A stretch of DNA of 43,165 nucleotides from Pseudomonadota bacterium (lineage in GTDB: Bacteria; Pseudomonadota; Alphaproteobacteria; Sphingomonadales; Sphingomonadaceae), in contig JAFAEG010000001.1 in assembly GCA_023424095.1 (NCBI GenBank), positions 1 through 43,165 on the forward strand, given 5' to 3'. Below are positions 40,789 through 43,165 of the stretch, in pieces. The notes below the pieces were generated by a model, which saw nothing but the letters and a program-made list of their open reading frames with translations, did no database searches and was not told where the DNA came from. The translations under genes and the position numbers were made by a program. How positions within the stretch are numbered: position 1 is the stretch's first letter; every line of letters starts with the position of its first letter.

Positions 40789-43165
40789 ATGATCACCGTC
40801 CACCCGATCGCCTTCGTGGCGCTGGCGCTGTTTGCCGGCGCGTGGCTGGCGGTCGCCTTGTGGTTTGCCTGGCGGGGCCGGCAGGCGTCGGGGCAGGTGG
40901 CTGGGGCGAAGAAGGAAGCGGCGCGGCTGAACGCCTTGCTCGCCTGCGGCCCGGCCGTCCCGGTCGTGGTCAGGCGCGGCGGCGCGGTCGAGGGCGGGGA
41001 GCGGGCTGCGGCCTTGCTTGGGCTCGCAAGCCTGCCCGACAAGATCGAGGAATTGGCGGACGGCGCCTTGTCCGCCGATGACCGCCTGTTGCTGCGCGAG
41101 CGCGTGCGGGCGGCCTCGCGCACGGGAGAAAGCGGCATCCTGGTGCTGCGGCCGACCAGCGCGCGCGCGATCGTTCGGATCGAGGTGTCGCCGGCGCCGG
41201 CGGGCTTCGGTAGCGGCACCGTCTTGCTGTGGATGATCGACGTCACGGCCGAGGAATCGCGCGCTGCGGCGGCGGCCGAGGATGCGGAGCGGCGGGCCGA
41301 GGCGCTGGATTCACTCACCCGGCTGATCGAGGCGGCGCCATTCCCAATCTGGCATCGCGGCCCGGACCTGGCGCTGGCGATGGTGAACAGCGCCTATGTC
41401 GCCGCCGTCGAGGCGGAGAGCGGCGGCCAGGTGGTCAGCGACGGGATCGAGCTGGTCGACGAGGCCGACGGCCGCAATGCGATCGAGGAAGCGGCGGACG
41501 TGCGGACCAGCGGCGCGCCGAGCCACCGCACTTTGCCGGCGACGATCGCGGGCGAGCGGCGGATGCTGCGCATTGTCGAACTGCCGGTGGGAACGCGCGG
41601 CGTTGCCGGCTTCGCGATCGACATCGAGGATGAGGAACAGGCGCGGGCGGAACTGACCCGGTTCCAGGCGGCGCAGCGCGACATGCTCGACCGGCTGTCG
41701 GCCGGCGTGGCGCAATTCGGCCGCGACCGCGGGCTGATCTTCTTCAACCAGCCCTTCGCTCACCTGTTCGGGCTGAGCGCCGACTTCCTGTCCGACGGGC
41801 CGGAATTCGACCGGGTGATCGACGCCATGCGCGAGGCGCGCAAGCTGCCCGAGCCGCGCGATTTCCCCAGCTGGAAGGCGGAAAAGCGCGAATGGTTCCT
41901 GGCCGGCACGGAAGCGGTGGAGGAGGATTGGGAGCTGCCCGACCGCCGCCATCTGCGCGTGCTGGCCCAGCCTCTGCCCGATGGCGGCCTGCTGGTGATC
42001 TTCGAGGACCGCACCCGCCAGATCATGCTGGAATCCGACCGCGAGCGGATGGTGCAGGTGCAGAACACCACGTTCGACAGCCTGGCCGAGGGGATTGCCG
42101 TCTTCTCTTCCAACCGGCGGCTGAAGCTGTGGAACGACCGCTTCCGCACGCTCTGGGGGCTTGAGGCCGAGCTGCTGAACGAGCGGCCGCTCGTCGAGAC
42201 GCTCGCGAGCGAGATGGCGCCACGGGCACGGACCAAGCGCCAGGGCATGCTGGTGCGCGATCTGGTGCGCGGCGCGATCGTCAGCCGGCGCTCGCGGGCC
42301 GGGCGGCTGGCGCTCGCGGACGGGCGGGAATTCAACCTCGCGGCGATCCCGATCGCGGGCGAGGACGTGCTGTTCACGACGCTGGACGTGACGGACAGCG
42401 CGCGGGTCGAGACGGCGCTGCGCGAACGGACGGCGGCGCTGGAGGAAGCGGACCGGATCAAGACCGCCTTCGTCTCCAACATCAGCTATGAATTGCGCAC
42501 GCCTTTGACCTCGATCGCCGGTTTCGCCGAGATGATGGCCGGGGGCTATGCCGGGCCGCTGGAGGACAGCGCCAAGGATTATGTCACCGCGATCCTGACG
42601 AGCGTCGGCCGCCTCTCGGCGCTGATCGACGACGTGCTGGACCTGACGCAGAGCGACACGGGCGGGCTGCTGCTGGCCGAGGAGGAGGTGGACGTCGCCG
42701 AGATGGTCGACGGGCTGCTGGAACAGGGCAGGGCGCTGGCCGACGAGAAGAAGATCGTCTTTTCCTCCGTGGTCGAGCCATCGGCCGGGACAATCACCGG
42801 CGACCGGGCGCGGCTGGGCCAGGCGGTGATGAACCTGCTGCGCAATGCCGTGCAGGTGACTCCGGAGGGTGGCGCGGTGCGGCTGACCTGCGACGGTGAC
42901 GACAATGCGGCGCGGATCGCGATCACCGATACCGGGCCCGGCGTGGCCCCGGCCGACCAGACCAGGATCTTCGATCGCTTCCAGCGCAGCGAGGATGGCG
43001 ATGCCAATGGCGGGCGCGGCGCGGGCCTCGGGCTGGCGCTGGCACGGCAGTTCATCGAGGCGCATGGCGGCGCGATCGCGCTGAAGAGCGCGCCGGGCGA
43101 GGGGGCGGAGTTCACCGTCACCCTGCCGCGCACCGCCGGCCAGCGGGCCGCCCGCCGCGCGGCGC
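40789..43165 (+). CDS. divL: DivL-like PAS sensor kinase with Tyr in the H-box, 3' truncated by window
   Basis: 792 codons visible, no stop before the window end. One N-terminal membrane helix (about 6-28), three or so PAS-like regions (about 165-290, 300-420, 425-540), then a DHp domain and an ATPase domain with NLLRNAVQVTPEGG (N box), DTGPGVAP (G1) and GRGAGLGLALA (G2). The phosphoacceptor motif S-H-E-L-R-T-P-L reads SYELRTPLTS, with Tyr567 in place of His. This substitution is the hallmark of DivL (Tyr550 in Caulobacter), which regulates the CckA-CtrA pathway by binding DivK. AAGGGAG precedes ATG 40789. The symbol is assigned on the Tyr H-box and the architecture. Confidence 0.85.
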   Translation, partial: MITVHPIAFVALALFAGAWLAVALWFAWRGRQASGQVAGAKKEAARLNALLACGPAVPVVVRRGGAVEGGERAAALLGLASLPDKIEELADGALSADDRLLLRERVRAASRTGESGILVLRPTSARAIVRIEVSPAPAGFGSGTVLLWMIDVTAEESRAAAAAEDAERRAEALDSLTRLIEAAPFPIWHRGPDLALAMVNSAYVAAVEAESGGQVVSDGIELVDEADGRNAIEEAADVRTSGAPSHRTLPATIAGERRMLRIVELPVGTRGVAGFAIDIEDEEQARAELTRFQAAQRDMLDRLSAGVAQFGRDRGLIFFNQPFAHLFGLSADFLSDGPEFDRVIDAMREARKLPEPRDFPSWKAEKREWFLAGTEAVEEDWELPDRRHLRVLAQPLPDGGLLVIFEDRTRQIMLESDRERMVQVQNTTFDSLAEGIAVFSSNRRLKLWNDRFRTLWGLEAELLNERPLVETLASEMAPRARTKRQGMLVRDLVRGAIVSRRSRAGRLALADGREFNLAAIPIAGEDVLFTTLDVTDSARVETALRERTAALEEADRIKTAFVSNISYELRTPLTSIAGFAEMMAGGYAGPLEDSAKDYVTAILTSVGRLSALIDDVLDLTQSDTGGLLLAEEEVDVAEMVDGLLEQGRALADEKKIVFSSVVEPSAGTITGDRARLGQAVMNLLRNAVQVTPEGGAVRLTCDGDDNAARIAITDTGPGVAPADQTRIFDRFQRSEDGDANGGRGAGLGLALARQFIEAHGGAIALKSAPGEGAEFTVTLPRTAGQRAARRAA

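Noticed and set aside
34991..41318. Very long open frames antisense to both TonB receptor genes (over 700 and over 1200 codons)
   Set aside because: GC-rich codon bias leaves antisense frames free of stops. Their translations are Arg/Ala/Val-rich without any recognised domain, whereas the sense frames have signal peptides, plug domains and terminal Phe.

Overview
The window is high-GC DNA whose gene content points to an alphaproteobacterium of the Sphingomonadales. The indications are two large TonB-dependent receptors with the N-terminal GTMVVTGSRI signature, small families such as DUF1465 and YdcH (DUF465), the single-cysteine alphaproteobacterial form of DksA, a DivL-like sensor kinase, and dispersed REP-type hairpins. 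This is inferred from family content; no rRNA or other taxonomic marker is present. I saw no tRNA, rRNA, CRISPR array or prophage.

Layout. 0.2-3.5 kb: a Tat-exported, cysteine-repeat lipoprotein, folE, a PKHD-type hydroxylase, and the ribosomal operon rpsF-rpsR-rplI (minus strand) ending in a clear terminator. 3.7-9.2 kb: a fatty-acid operon fabD-fabG-acpP-fabF followed by mltG. It is interrupted twice, by a GxxExxY-family predicted nuclease gene bounded by long inverted repeats (4.6-5.1 kb) and by an orphan secreted protein (5.9-6.4 kb). 9.2-16.5 kb (minus strand): an NlpC/P60-fold protein lacking its catalytic cysteine, a MarR-type regulator, an M17 aminopeptidase, an HGSNAT-like acyltransferase with an M28 peptidase, rimO and two small membrane proteins. 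16.6-20.3 kb: amn, a K+ channel with an RCK domain, surE and a host-attachment family protein. 20.4-25.4 kb: a PEP-CTERM-like Ser/Thr-rich protein, dksA with an overlapping upstream ORF, two YdcH-family genes, an RcdA/DUF1465 gene, an iron alcohol dehydrogenase, a thioesterase and a GFA-family protein. 25.4-31 kb: phhA with its leader, an alpha/beta hydrolase, an M2 peptidase lipoprotein, a SRAP protein, a peroxiredoxin and YqgE. 31-43.2 kb: ahcY, a TPR/aspartyl-hydroxylase gene, two divergent TonB receptors and a divL-like kinase cut by the window end.

How the genes connect. FabD, FabG, AcpP and FabF form the core of type II fatty acid synthesis. FolE makes the pterin precursor, and PhhA (phenylalanine to tyrosine) uses a reduced pterin. 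AhcY recycles S-adenosylhomocysteine produced by methyltransferases. RcdA-like and DivL-like proteins belong to the alphaproteobacterial CtrA cell-cycle circuit. The TonB receptors and the aspartyl-hydroxylase gene look like a nutrient-uptake island between ahcY and divL.

The most striking signal is upstream of phhA. A 33-codon leader ORF with four consecutive Tyr codons stops just before an intrinsic terminator that lies directly before the phhA start. It has the architecture of a tyrosine-sensing transcription attenuator controlling a tyrosine-producing hydroxylase. Second is the inverted-repeat-bounded GxxExxY nuclease cassette inside the fab operon.
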